Made by a program: the position numbers and the translations under genes
Assembly (NCBI GenBank): GCA_944470555.2
Contig: OX104134.1
Span: forward strand, 104,154,701-104,218,700
DNA length: 64,000 nucleotides
Source of the DNA: Heterobilharzia americana
Lineage: Eukaryota; Platyhelminthes; Trematoda; Strigeidida; Schistosomatidae
Direction: 5' to 3'
Shown here: positions 29,041 through 40,099 of the stretch, one piece after another
How positions within the stretch are numbered: position 1 is the stretch's first letter
Layout of the letters: every line of letters begins with the position of its first letter
Notes under the pieces: generated by a model
The model's input: only the letters and a program-made list of their open reading frames with translations
What the model was told of the DNA's origin: nothing
Databases searched by the model: none

Positions 29041-31845
29041 CATTATTATTATTTGACCCTTGGGTTCCCAGTGGAACATAGGGCTTCAGTAGCACGTCTC
29101 CAATGCGTTCTGTTCTCTGAAAGCTTTTGAACCTGGCTCCATGACAGCCCAGAAGCTCGCACGATCCCCTCCACATCACCCTCAGAATTCCAACTCGTCG
29201 ATTCCCATCTGGGTTCCACTTAGGCTTTATGCTGAGTGCAGAAGATCTCTACACTGGTTTCAGGCTATTGAACGCCTGTCTTGATTTTTCCGATCGTGGC
29301 TTTGACGTCCTCGTCTGTGCTACCGCCACCTGTAGTTGAAACGATGCTGCCTATATAAGTGAAAGAGGCTACTTCCTTTAAGTTTCTCCCATTCATGGTG
29401 ATTGGAATTTTTTGTTAGTGTTGGTGCGGTATCTTCATCACCTCTGTCTTCTCTATATTCACTTGAAGTCCCGTCTTCCCTGCCCTGCCTCTTCTGACAA
29501 CTTGTTAGTTTTCACCTGTAGATCTTCAAGTTTGTGCAACACCGGACACAAGTCTTAGGTGGCGAAATCCAGATCTGCTAGGTTCTTTTCCGCAGTCCAG
29601 CGTATCCCCCTCTTCTCGCTCCCCATTGTTTGTTGCATGATCCAGTCGACCACAATCAGGAATATCATGGGAGATAGTAGACAACCTTGTTTCACTCCTG
29701 TCTTCACTTCAAAAGCATCACTGAGCTTCCCATTGTGAATTACTTGGCATGTGGCGTTGTCATATAGTTGTTGAATGAGGTTGATAAAGGTTTGTAGTAC
29801 TAAAGCCATAGTATTGAAGCAGCTTCCAAATTACATCTCGGTCGACGTTGTCAAAGGTCTTCTCAAAGTCGATGAAGTTGAGGTAGAGGGTTGACTGCCA
29901 TTCTATACTCTGTTCTATGGTGATGCGTAGTGTAGCGTTGAATTTGGTCGGCACATGATTTGTACTTCCTGAAGCCAGCCAGCCTGCCTGTTCCGGTCGT
30001 AGTTTTGAATCCAGTGCATCCCTTAGTCTCTCCAAGATGATGCGGCTTAAGATATTGCTTGCTCTGGGTGGACAGGAGTGGAGCGTTATTCCGCGCCAGT
30101 TCTTGCAAACACTGAGGTCTCCCTTCGGCAGTTTAACAAGATAGCCCTTCTTCCAATCAATGGCCAGATACCGTCCCTTCCTTCCAGACCTTCTGCAATA
30201 GTGGTGTGGTGTGAGGGTGTCCGCTGTTGTCTCTGCGTCTGCTCTCAGTGCTTCTGGTGGGATTCCATCTGGTCCTGCTGCTTTCCCACATTTCAGTAGC
30301 TTTATGGAGCTCAGGACCTCGACTTTTGTTGGAGGATTTGTGTTCACTGGTAGTTGTGTGATTGCAAGTGGTATATCTAGACAAAGTGCAGGTGGTGGTC
30401 GATTCAAAAACTTTTTGAAGTGGTCAGTCCATTGTTTCTTTTGTTAACTTCTTTGGTAATTAAATTTCTGTCATCATCTTTTATTGGCTTCATCTGCGTT
30501 GATCTCTTCCCAGACAGCAAGTAACCTGGTTATTTGATACAATGTTGTCAGGTCTCTCCTGCCTGCAGCCTGTTCTGCTTCACTTGCCAATGTGTCGTAA
30601 AAGTGTCTTTTGTCTTTGCATGCACTCTTCACTTCTTTGTCCAGTGTAGTGTTTTATACATTGCACTCAGTTCCTCTTGTCGTTGAGCATCCATGCATTG
30701 GTTTATCTTCTGTTTCACCATTCTCCTCTCCTCTATCAGCTTCCATGTGTCCATCGAGATCCATTTCTTGTCTTCTTTCTTCTTCCTTCCTAATACGGTT
30801 GTACAGGTTTCTTCCCACATCTCTTTCAAAGACTTCCAGTGTTCTTCTACACAGGTTTCTTCAAGGATGTTCCTCGATATCTCCCATTTTGTTTTGATGG
30901 CTGGCTGACGTGAAGATTTCCTTTGTAGTTTCGTCCTTCAGTTTCTGTTCTGGGTGTTCAACTTGAACTGTGGTCTATCACCAACTTCCTTGAAGGCTTT
31001 TAACTTGATTTAGAAGGTTCCTTGCACTAGATAGTGGTCTGAACGTTCACCTGCTCCTCTTCTTCACCTTGTGTCAAGTAGGTTGCATCTCCACTTTCTT
31101 GAAGTAAAGTCGATTTGATTTTTAGTGTGCCCATCTGGTCAAATCCATGTGGCTTTGTGGATATCCTTGTGCTTGAACACTGCCTCCAATCACCAAATCG
31201 CTGAATGCACAGAATTCTGCAAACAATTCTCCATTCTCGTTCATCACCTCACCTAGCGCTTCTTGACCCATGGTTAGTTATCTTCCTGTGTTGTCTGCTC
31301 CCTGCAGTTTGGCATTCATGTCACCCCACCCATTAGAATTTTGATATCGCCAATTGAGGTCTTGGTCAGTGTTGATTGCAGTTGTCTCCTCTTGATCTCC
31401 ATTATTTGTAGGTGCATAGCATTGTATGATTGTGATCTTTCTTCCTTTTGAGTTGAACCTTGCTGTCATGATCCTGATGCTGGAGAAGATTGATTCCCAC
31501 TGTATGAGACCCTTTGATGCTCTCGGGGACATCATGATAGCCACTCCATAACTCAGTGTGCTGGTGATTGTCGTCTAGGTGACAATATCGGAGTAAATTA
31601 TTGATTCTCCAGTTGACAGTTTGGAGAGTCCACTCCCATTCCATCTGCTTTCACAAATTCCAAGCACTTCAATGTGACACCTCCTCATCTCGTTTGCATC
31701 TGGGTTGCCTTGCTCGGTTCAAACATGGTGCGAACATTGCATGTCCCCACGTTTACTTTCGCTTTCATCAAGAGAAGACACATCGGCCAATTGGCTTCCC
31801 GAAGACTTTCACCAACCGGTGTCATTTAAACCAGTGAGTGATTTG
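29041..31845 (-). mobile_element. SR2-like RTE retrotransposon copy, 5'-truncated and internally deleted
   Basis: Minus strand, 5' to 3': a start region with VLGICESRWNGSGLSKLSTG (about 31,655-31,600), endonuclease (NSKGRKITIIQCYAPTNN, about 31,460-31,405; a GDMNAK block at about 31,315), a linker with many frame breaks, then RT (CGKAAGPDGIPPEALRAD at about 30,290; LYLNFIDFEKTFDNVDRD at about 29,880; TGVKQGCLLSPMIFLIVVDW at about 29,690). The active site is broken to DFAT plus a stop. After a KARIGKIKTG segment (about 29,290) the frame jumps straight to the far C-terminal part, so the RT C-terminal region is deleted. It ends in an AAT-rich tail at 29,041-29,054, as RTE elements do. I recognise the motifs as SR2-like, a schistosome RTE family. 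The 5' end lacks about 160 bp present at 54,440. Confidence 0.75.
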
Positions 31846-31859
31846 AGTATGTCAACTGA

Positions 31860-32100
31860 ATCAGCTTATGATAAAATAATATTTATAGGTTGGAATTCAT
31901 CATGGACTGCTGTCAGTTGGAATAACATTGGAAAGCTGGGATCACTAAACAGCTGTTTCATCCTATCATGGGACTTCTCAGCAGTGCGCACCTATAACCC
32001 CATCAGCGGTCGGACCCAGGGCATTCCGCTTCCACGGCCAGCAGGTTACCATCGAGCCACTGAGTCGGAATACAATTGTCCATACTTCTTACGTCTGTGA
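31860..32100 (-). mobile_element. tRNA-derived SINE-like unit with hammerhead-like motif
   Basis: On the minus strand an A-box-like TGGCTCGATGG (32,059-32,049) and a B-box-like GGGTCCGACC (32,017-32,008) are followed by a hammerhead-like fold (31,986-31,943) and a tail containing CAGTCCATGATGAATTCC. The order tRNA-like promoter, ribozyme, tail is that described for the schistosome Sm-alpha SINE-like family (Ferbeyre and colleagues). The family link is inferred from architecture and remembered motif words. Confidence 0.6.
31943..31986 (-). ncRNA. Hammerhead-ribozyme-like motif with G8A-type core change
   Basis: Minus strand: CACTG (31,986-31,982), then core CTGAGAA (31,981-31,975), stem II from G31,974 (GTCC paired with GGAT, one wobble), then GAAAC (31,959-31,955). 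A tiny stem III follows (ACA, loop GC, TGT), then the cleavage-site-like GTT and TAGTG (31,947-31,943), which pairs with CACTG for stem I. Everything needed for a type I hammerhead with minimal stem III is present, except that the CUGANGA core reads CTGAGAA, so G8 is A. G8 is the general acid in the known mechanism, so this copy is probably inactive. Confidence 0.55.
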
Positions 32101-32275
32101 TTTCACAATATATCGCGACCTTCATCCAATGTCGTCGCAGAGTAACTGTCCTCATGTTAGACTTGGTTGGATCGGTTCGATACCTGCTGACGAGTCTCAT
32201 ACTGGGATGAAACAGCCATCCAGTACTTCTAGATTTCCAGGTTTCGTCCAATTGATGTCAGTCCATGATAAGTTG
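32101..32275 (+). mobile_element. Second SINE-like unit, opposite orientation, with hammerhead-like motif
   Basis: The plus-strand tail after the ribozyme-like core (CAGTCCATGATAAGTTGC at about 32,259) matches the tail of the unit at 31,860-32,100 read on its own strand, so the two units form an inverted pair. A B-box-like GGTTCGATACC lies at about 32,174-32,184. The A box is not clear. Confidence 0.5.
32184..32226 (+). ncRNA. Hammerhead-ribozyme-like motif, intact core, weak stems
   Basis: Core CTGACGA at 32,187-32,193 and GAAA at 32,209-32,212 fit the hammerhead consensus. Stem II pairs GTCTC (32,194-32,198) with GGGAT (32,204-32,208) over five positions with two wobbles and a five-base loop. 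The expected cleavage site is ATC ending at 32,220. Stem I keeps about three pairs (CTG with CAG) and stem III only one, so cleavage would need help from flanking contacts or may not occur. Confidence 0.5.
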
Positions 32276-32379
32276 CAACCTGAAGTCAATTAATAAATCC
32301 TCACAAACCTTTAGATTGAAATGATATTTATTCAAATGTTACCAATAGTTGAACTATTATTATTGTTATTATTGAAATG

Positions 32380-32512
32380 CAACCTTGTGCTCGTTCATAC
32401 AGTAGGCAATGAGCCATACCTCTTGTGTGAGGTAGGTTGAGTGGGATTCGAACCCTTGGTCTACTGGTCAAGAGTCATCTCCCCAAACCAATGAGCCACA
32501 ACTCCACATAAT
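32380..32512 (-). mobile_element. tRNA-derived SINE fragment
   Basis: On the minus strand TGTGGCTCATTGG (32,500-32,488) is a good A box, and GGTTCGAATCCC (32,454-32,443) is a near-perfect Pol III B box at tRNA-like spacing. The sequence then runs into GTATGGCTCATTGCC and an AAT-rich tail (about 32,360-32,375). It cannot fold as a complete tRNA with a CCA-ready acceptor stem that I can find, so a SINE is more likely than a tRNA gene. No ribozyme motif is seen. Confidence 0.6.
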
Positions 32513-33026
32513 TCACAGTACAATTGATTCATCTGAAGCAAATGCCAGTTTTTGTTCTCTTTTTGTTTTATGTTCTCCAAATTCACACTCTACAGATATC
32601 TACCTTTATTATCTCTGGTGGAACAGCATTATGCTTTATCACAACATCATTAATAACTCTGAGTCAGCGCGTCAGCATACCTCTATCGTTCTGATAAACA
32701 CAAAAACTTATCTCACATCAACTTTTCCACTGACAACTATCATCTAGTAAAGAATAAAATAATATAGTCATTCAACATTTCTCTTGTCTATCTCTCAGTG
32801 ACATTGAGGGATATTCTCTCTATTGATAAAGACCAATTTGTACATAACTTCAACGTACCCTTCTGTTTCTACATTAGTTTGTGGGAATTCTTGAGGTTTC
32901 TATTTGTTTTGTAGAGAAAATCCCAGTTGGTTTAACTGAATTCTGCCTATAATCAATATTAATGAAATGAATGATTATCGTAATATGCACAACATTGTAT
33001 TGAATAATACCAATTTTGTTTACCTG

Positions 33027-33027
<1 letters not shown>
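32513..33027. other. AT-rich spacer, nothing recognised
   Basis: No open frame or repeat I can support. Confidence 0.4.

Positions 33028-33086
<59 letters not shown>
33028..33086. repeat. (CA)n microsatellite, 59 bp
   Basis: A pure CA dinucleotide run. A false VCVCVC frame crosses it on the minus strand. Confidence 0.98.
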
Positions 33087-33088
<2 letters not shown>

Positions 33089-33173
33089 AGCAGCAGGACG
33101 AATGCACTTAACCTACTTTTTGTTTTGGAAAAAGAAAAATCAATAAATCGATTAATACGTTGCATACGATCTG

Positions 33174-33490
33174 TTATGCTCTAGAAAATAATAATATGAA
33201 AGATTCAAGTCTCAGGGTTTCTCACTTGAAACAACTATCTGTTATCAAAGAGAAGTGGAAATCCCCAAGAAGCTTTTGTATAATATCCTATCTTGTCACG
33301 ATGTTTATCATATCTTATCATATAGACCGTACAAAACGAACACTTTCCAAAGATATCTCTGAGCACTATCCTGCATGGTTGTCTTGGAGAGGATGTAAAT
33401 CAATTAACAGCTCAATTCTTCAACGTTTGGTCAACTCTGGACGTATAAGTCCACCACAGTCTTCCTTCAGTGGCATTTACAGAGTAAAAG
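33174..33490 (+). CDS. Unrecognised open frame, weak exon candidate
   Basis: The frame is open from 33,160 to 33,507 with protein-like composition, including a hydrophobic stretch (SFCIISYLVTMFIISYHI, about 33,275-33,328) and a polar C-terminal part (HYPAWLSWRGCKSINSSILQ). A possible acceptor (ATGCTCTAG ending at 33,183) and a possible donor (CAGAGTAAAAG near 33,482) bracket it. No domain is recognised and neither site is strong. It may be chance. It lies on the same strand as the ankyrin-like frame 4.5 kb upstream, but no link can be shown. Confidence 0.22.
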
Positions 33491-33507
33491 CGAACAGTTC
33501 AAAATGA

Positions 33508-34147
33508 GTACGCTTTCTATAGTTGTGCACACAGCAGAAGTACTCAAAATTCACCACTTCAGACGAAGTATGTTCAATCTCTTATCTTTTCAAGGTCTTA
33601 ATACATTCTTTTCAATCTCATTATAATTGGCTGGTTTTCTGTTATCACCTTCATCACGACCCTTGTTTCTTTCTTCACCTTCTTTATATCTATCAAGTGG
33701 ACATTAAACCATCGCATTTCACATCTACTAATAGTTTTCAACTTGTCACACTGCTTGCCTTTCTCACTAGTTCCATTGTCTAAAAGATTATTACGTAACT
33801 CCTTCCAGGTAGTGATTTCAATTTTTAGCGTTAACTTAATGATGAAACAATACCCTACTGTTCATTATAAATAGGATTGTACATCTTTCGAAAACGATAT
33901 CATCAAGAAAGAGAATTGTTTCGACTGAATTATCTCTTGGTTACTCAATGAGCACGTTTCGTAGTCTAATCATGTTAAAATTTCCTCATTGCGTATCTAC
34001 TATACACTGAGTGCTATTATGCATCATCGTCATCATCATCAACATCATTTACGAATATTTTAAATGAAAGAATAGAGCTAGTTAGAATGTATTCCAAGTC
34101 ATCCTATGCTGTGCAATAATCGAATAAGGAAAATCAGTTAAACTCAC
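33508..34147. other. AT-rich spacer or intron
   Basis: Contains a CAT/CGT trinucleotide-rich run at about 34,021-34,050. The open frame at 33,523-33,783 has no motif. It directly follows the putative donor of the minus-strand exon at 34,148. Confidence 0.35.
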
Positions 34148-34373
34148 TCAAAGACCTACAACAATCAATTGAAACAAAACCATCTGTATTTGCTTCTCTG
34201 TCAATCGAAAGCCAAGAGGGGAACCATTCTTCAAAGTCTTTTACAAGATCTCTTCCAAAGATATTCAAGAACAAGAAAGTATGTAAATTTGTGATCCAGT
34301 ATTTTTCCTTTTCTGAAAATTGTCTCTGTATTTGACTCCACCCTTTTTTGACGTCATCATGAAGCCTAATTAT
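34148..34373 (-). CDS. Candidate host exon, minus strand, function unknown
   Basis: On the minus strand a possible acceptor (TTCTTAATAATTAG) precedes 34,373, and a consensus donor GTGAGT follows 34,148. The 226 bp between read without stops as a soluble, charged protein segment: LHDDVKKGWSQIQRQFSEKE near the start, LFLNIFGRDLVKDFEEWFPS in the middle, TDGFVSIDCCRSL at the end. Base use is typical of coding DNA, unlike adjoining repeats. The long open frame seen here (34,134-34,694) is a false fusion: its upstream part is RTE sequence joined by chance. I do not recognise a domain. If real, the gene runs leftward, and the RTE complex to the right lies in its upstream intron. Confidence 0.45.
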
Positions 34374-34439
34374 TAAGAAAAGACTACTCTCAAATATGCT
34401 CAAAAGGAAAGGAACAAAACGATAGATAGAGAGAGAAGC

Positions 34440-36035
34440 TTTTGCCGAAGTGAAACACTTCAAGTTGCCACACTCCATCGCAAAACGCGAAGAGAAAGAG
34501 GATAGGATGGAATGATATTCAAGCAGACAGAGGTGCATGAGAGCAAAACAAGATATACTAGTGATTGTTGTCAACTCAGATGAAAACTCTCCGTAAACCC
34601 TCACACGCCTGCATGAATCTGAGTAGACAGCTTTGGTTAGCATCGTTACATACTTGTTCAATACTCCCTTCACAATCAGACACTGCCACAACACCTCACC
34701 GTGGACACCTAAAGATCAAGCAATATCATAGATGCCTGTCACTGATAAATATGCCTGTGCTCCAAAACCTATTTCAGGAAGAAAACCTGGTTGACACATT
34801 GTCATGCAAGTCTGGAAGCTGTTTGGTGTTTGCCTGAGTTTGCTATTTATTCTCTAGCACCAGTCAAGCGTATTACAACAATTGATCCAAGGATCTTAGA
34901 CACGATGTTATTTAAGCTGATTCTTGAGTGAATACCAAACGAGTTACCATTCTCCTATCCTATCAACTGAGGTAGACTAGTCTGATAGAAATACCTGTGA
35001 TTCCCATACGCAAGCTAGTACCTCTGTTACAACTCCAAGTTTGGAAACATCTGGTGCCAAACCGTCATGTTTTACTGCTCTGCATCATTTCTCGTTCCAA
35101 GCAGCATGCTCAACATCAAGTAGAGTTGGACAACCGACATCAACATGCCACTTAAGCTCAGGTTGGATTCTAAGTGACTGAGGCGTTATTGTGGACGAGC
35201 TGAACTGTTCTTCCCAACGCTCTAGCCAACTGTACTGAGAAGCTGTTATGTTGCTATCATTTCTGGTGATTGCACTGTCATCGCCCATTACTGCTTGCAA
35301 CCATTTTGAATACTCCTAGTCAATTTCCACTAAAGTTGCTTTCGCTCCTGATTGTCTACTTGGCTAGCTGGAACGACTATTCTCACACCGGTCAGTTTGG
35401 ATAAGGAAGTGGAAATCCACTGGCTTTTATTAACGTGATTTGGATGTAGATCACCGACCTTTTTTACAGCGAATTGAATATCTGTCCTGTTCAGATAAGT
35501 GCCAATTATCCACTCTTTGAAGACTTACATGACGTCCCTATCTTTTATTCGAGCACACACAGGCTTCACTTCAGCCTGTTTCCTGTGACCACTATGACAT
35601 ATACATATGTACGTGAGCATTAACTCGTGATCGAAAGGGTAATCCAGAAAGAGTGGCAATCCTTCACCGATTTTCTCCAACGGCAGCCCACTCCAGTATG
35701 TACTGCGTCAACAGTTGGTTTCACGTTAGTCAATATCTCTATTTATTGCTTAAAGTAAGCACTAGCAGAACAAAACACCTATTAGATGGTCACTGTTGTT
35801 AATTTGTTGGTATGGCATACTTGAGGAAATTCCAAGACGCCTCTCGGATTGAGTAAGCTTCCCTTCAGGTGTTAAATTCCCCTGCTATTACAACTACTTT
35901 TGAATCTTTTGCTCTATGAAGCGAAATTGAAAGCTTTTGATAGAACTTATCCTTCTGCAATGCAGCCAGTGCTCGTGTAGACAGAGACTGGGGATAGGTA
36001 TAGAAAAGTATCACTGTTGTTTCCATCTCACTCCT
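34440..36035 (-). mobile_element. Older RTE copy, 3' half (RT fragment to mid-endonuclease)
   Basis: On the minus strand, endonuclease remains (36,035-35,600), linker (35,540-35,080) and RT (to 34,557, with WQCLIVKGVLNKYVTMLTKA and RRVRVYGEFSSELTT) are readable. The RT then jumps at 34,556 to a 3' untranslated part ending in GGAGTGTGGCAACTTGAAG near 34,465, so the second half of RT is deleted. The endonuclease continues at 39,291 on the other side of a younger element, so this is one interrupted insertion. 34,557-35,105 is close to 13,687-14,250. Confidence 0.65.
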
Positions 36036-36039
36036 TGGA

Positions 36040-39000
36040 GATCATTATCATCAATATCAGCATAGGACCAGTAATTACTGCATGGTGGTTCAAGATGCCA
36101 CACCTAATATCAGCACATCAAGGAAAGAAATGTAACATAAAGAAATAAAGTTTAATCGGTCAAAAGCAGAAGACAGTATATTAGGGAAAGGAGGAATTAG
36201 AAAATACTAAATTTAGCAGAAAGATTGAGATAGACTGTAAGCCATATCAATTGGAGTTTCCAACCACTAGTTTCTTTAGTTGCCTGGATCACAAATGGAA
36301 GTCTATATTCCTCTACATGAATCATGTCGACAGTCACATACTTCTGAGACTAATGGCGTGTTTTGTCTGACTGTGTCTCACCTTCTCCTAGTCTAAACTT
36401 ACTCCGGTCAACATTGTGGAAGGAGACAGATGGTGACTAGGCGTGTGTAACACATATCCCAGTTGTCTGAGTCTACGAAGCTTCCAAACATCATCAACCT
36501 CTGAGGATCAGTCCTGGAGCAAAAGGTTGCATTTAGGTGCCGAGAAACGCATCTCAGACATTCGCAAACTGCCCCTCAATGTGTCCAGGAGGCTCTGCAT
36601 CCTTACCTAACAGGACTATGTCATCTGAATACTCTAGACCTACCAAGGATTCCCCTGTGATTAAATCAATCCGTATGGTCAGATGTCGAGACGAAGACCA
36701 TTAGAAACATGTCTATGATAAAGGTAAATAACAGTGAAGAGAGTGGTCATCCTTGAAGTACACCACTCGATGTACACATCTCACCCTAGGCTATAAAACA
36801 CCACGGGTGTTCGGGTTTTGATCCTTCAACAAAGTGGTGTAGATACAATCAACACTGATTGGGAGACCTCTCGATCGACAGAATCGAATACCGCCTTCAT
36901 GTCAAGAAATACAGCTAGTGTCGGACTTCCATAAGTCTACCTATATTCCGGAACCTGGCGGAGTGAGAATATCTAGTCAATGCATACACGGCCAGACCTG
37001 AAACCTGCATGGTTTTCTCGCTTCTACTATTCCTGAGCTGCACCTAGATTTCTGATAATTATAGAACCTTGTATTTAAGACACTATGTTCGTCATTCTGA
37101 TTCCTCTGTGGTTTGCACAAGAAGACTTCCCGCCTTTCTTGAAGACTGGGGCAATCAGTGATTGAGATCAGTCAGAGTATATCATGTTTGACTCCCATAC
37201 ATTAGTTTACACAGAAGTGAACTTGACCAATAATGGGAGACCACCGTCCTTGAATACCTCCGGTGATAGCCTGTCAGCGGCTTGTCATTTTAAGTTACGT
37301 TTCTCTACTTCTTTAAGTTCTAGAGGCTCCATCTCAATATTCCATTCAGCATCTGACTGGAAAGACAGAGTGGCTAGAAGACAGTTGCACAGTTCCTTGA
37401 AGAGTCTAAACTGCTAGTGTATCTCAAATCCATCCTTCTTCTAGATAGTCTCACTAACCATCTATCTTTTCACCTCGAACATTGCGTAGACGTCTTTAAA
37501 TCCAAATTTGAGTTGCTTAGAGTTCTTATTGCGTACGGAAACTGCAGATATGCGTCCGCATGCATCTATCAATTCAAAATGAGCTGCTGAAATCTGCCAA
37601 CCCTACCAAATCACTTTTCGAAAGTCAAAGCCTTTTTTGTAGTAGACTAGAGATGGCTTAAGATTACTTCTGAACGAGTGATGTTGTTCCGTTCCGACAA
37701 CTGTTTAGCCAGTTTCTTAATGAAAGTAGCTTTACTGCTCTCATTGTTTAGCTACACTCTCAATGGTTTTGATGCTGTGGTTTTCACTTACGCGAAGACA
37801 CACATGTGCTCGAACCAGCAGGCAGTCACTATCCAAACACATGCTCTCGAAGGAGCGGCAGTTTTCCACCAAAACTCTCCAGCAACGAATGATAGCAATA
37901 TGGGCTGTGTCCACCACTGAGTTGACGTCAGTGGAAGCACATCAGGCAATGTTTCTCTTGATATTTGAAGTTCGTGCTGGTTAGAAATAAATGGTTATCT
38001 GAGCACATTTATACCAAGGGAAAGATGTTTTCCGTCCGTTCGGCTGAGACTCCGAGTGTCATCTGAGTTCTTTGCTGCCTGACTTAGCCTATCCACATTT
38101 GTGTTGTAATCACATGCAACAAACAACCACTTCCGAACATTTGGCCTTCAGTAGAAGGCTAGACAGTTTTCGATGGAACTCACTCTCCACTTCATCCAAG
38201 CTGCCATCAGTGGGTAAATAGACATTACAAATAGATAACGGCGAGTTTCACCATTGCTTTTAGTCCTCATCGTGCTGTCCGACTGAATGGCACATAGGTG
38301 ACAGTCAACAGAGATACAATCAAGCAGTTTACTTTATGCACTTGCAAAACCAAGAGAATTAGCCACCGCGTTTCCAGAAACTTGGTGTAAATTTTTGCGG
38401 ACTCGCCATATTGACCATGTGGGGCTGAGTGGTAAACCGAACTTGGGTCTTATGTGCATGTCTCACAAACACAGAACACATCCATAGCCCAAGATCCCAG
38501 AGGTTTGCCTAGCTGGCCGGTTCGACGAAGCGTGTGGACGCTGAAAGCTTCAACGTGTGGTTTGAAATGTGGTTTTAGGAGACCAGTGACGAGGTTCCAT
38601 GAACTAAGACCGTTGTCAAGAGCTGGAGGAAATCAAAGGTGGTCAGAATATTGGCAGAGAGACGTGAAAACAGATTAAAAGGTAGGGATGTTGAAGTTGG
38701 ACGATGATCTAAGCGAACTTGAGTGCTGACGTAGTTGTGAGGGCAGTTCGAACTTCCCAGTTGCCCATAACGTCAAAGGCTAGTCCTTCTTGAGACACCT
38801 GGGAAAATATGTTGTCGCATGACGACGCAGCCCGAGATACCTGTCTGAGGGCGGTCACACACAGGCTTTTTAGAAGTTAGGGATTTATGTTTGTTAGTGT
38901 CGACTCAGAATATGAACATATATGGCTGGCACAGGTACACTGCGAGGTAAAAGAAGTGTGTTATTTTAGAACCAACCTTTTTCAACTCATCCCATTCCCA

Positions 39001-39290
39001 TAGGGAAGACAGCATCAACGTGGTACTGCTGATCGCCAAAGAGAAACACCTTATTGCTATCATACCTTGTTCAGCCAACAGTACGACTTCACCCTCGGAT
39101 CTCCATCATAGCCTAAAAATCTACGCTATATTGGTAAGTGTTTTTCATCTTACCACTACGCAACAGACCTTCGTGGTATGGTGCAGGTAGGATCTCGAGG
39201 GAACTAGCGTTCCAGGTAGTATAGCTCGTTGAATCATTGTAATATGCAAGCCCGACCACCACGTCAAGGCAGCAGCTATCGATCGAGACT
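36040..39290 (-). mobile_element. RTE copy, near full length, nested inside an older RTE copy
   Basis: Minus strand: 5' untranslated region with the GACAGCATCAACGTGGTACT word (39,290-38,985), N-terminal region (38,840-38,560), endonuclease (38,500-37,600), linker, RT (37,180-36,490) and 3' untranslated region (36,480-36,040). The RT active site reads LEYSDDIVL (about 36,640-36,610), with both Asp kept. The frame is broken repeatedly, so it is not coding. The RT C-terminal part is missing: the sequence jumps at 36,483 to 3' sequence that is nearly the same as 46,882-47,134 in reverse. Its two ends sit exactly where the older copy is interrupted. Confidence 0.68.
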
Positions 39291-40099
39291 TCTTGCAGGT
39301 CCATTTAGCATAGGTGGCTATAGAATTTTGTGCATTCCAAGAGCGCGCCTTCTGCTCGAAAAGTAGTGCTACACCTCCACGAAGGAGTACAAGGGAATTA
39401 ATCATTGAGTTTCCGTACACTTGCTGAATGGGCTTCTGCGGACTAACCACACTGGGCAAGTGAATAACCACAATAGAGTACTGTATGTATGTCTGGGAAA
39501 CGCAACATGCATCCATGGCTTCAGATTGCGTTTAGGCAATAGATGATTGTTGACCAACTCGTCATAGGTTTTGGGTGTGGAGCTGACTGGAAACCTGGTT
39601 TGAAAAGACTATGGGTGGTGTAGAGGCAAGGGTAAGGTAGGTAGATTACTGTAAAGTGTATTTTGCTGTGTGTGGTTGGAACAATCCTGGTAACTCCACC
39701 GTAGTCGTTATCTTAAAAAATTACTTGGAAGAGAAAACGCATTAGTGGTAGTGGTGAGTGACTAGAGATCTTAAGTGACAATTGCTTGAAGCTGGTAACC
39801 CATGATAAGTTTAAGGGTTTTGAATTGAGATTTAAATGTGATGCCAATAAATAGGAGAAGCCCGTACCATCGGCACTGGGAGGCTACAGGGCAGGTGTGA
39901 ATGTGCCATTAGTGGCACCAACCACTTGTAACTCCTTCTTATGACAGAAGGCAGTAGTAGCATGTAATGCTTTTCATTCTCTGGGAAACCTGAATGTTGC
40001 CACACGCCAGGTAGCCAGCAGTAAGACATCGTTGAATCCTCCCCGTGACGGTAACTGCTTCTGTTCTTAACACTAAGGAACAAACCTTCCTGGTTTTAT

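Noticed and set aside
32430..32512. tRNA gene
   Set aside because: The A and B boxes are good, but no complete cloverleaf or acceptor stem pairs, and SINE-type sequence and an AAT-rich tail follow.
32959..33165. Minus-strand open frame with a VCVCVC run
   Set aside because: Translation of the CA microsatellite. No flanking motif.
34134..34694. 186-codon minus-strand ORF as a single gene
   Set aside because: It is a chance fusion of an RTE RT fragment (to 34,557), RTE 3' untranslated sequence and a separate exon-like stretch.
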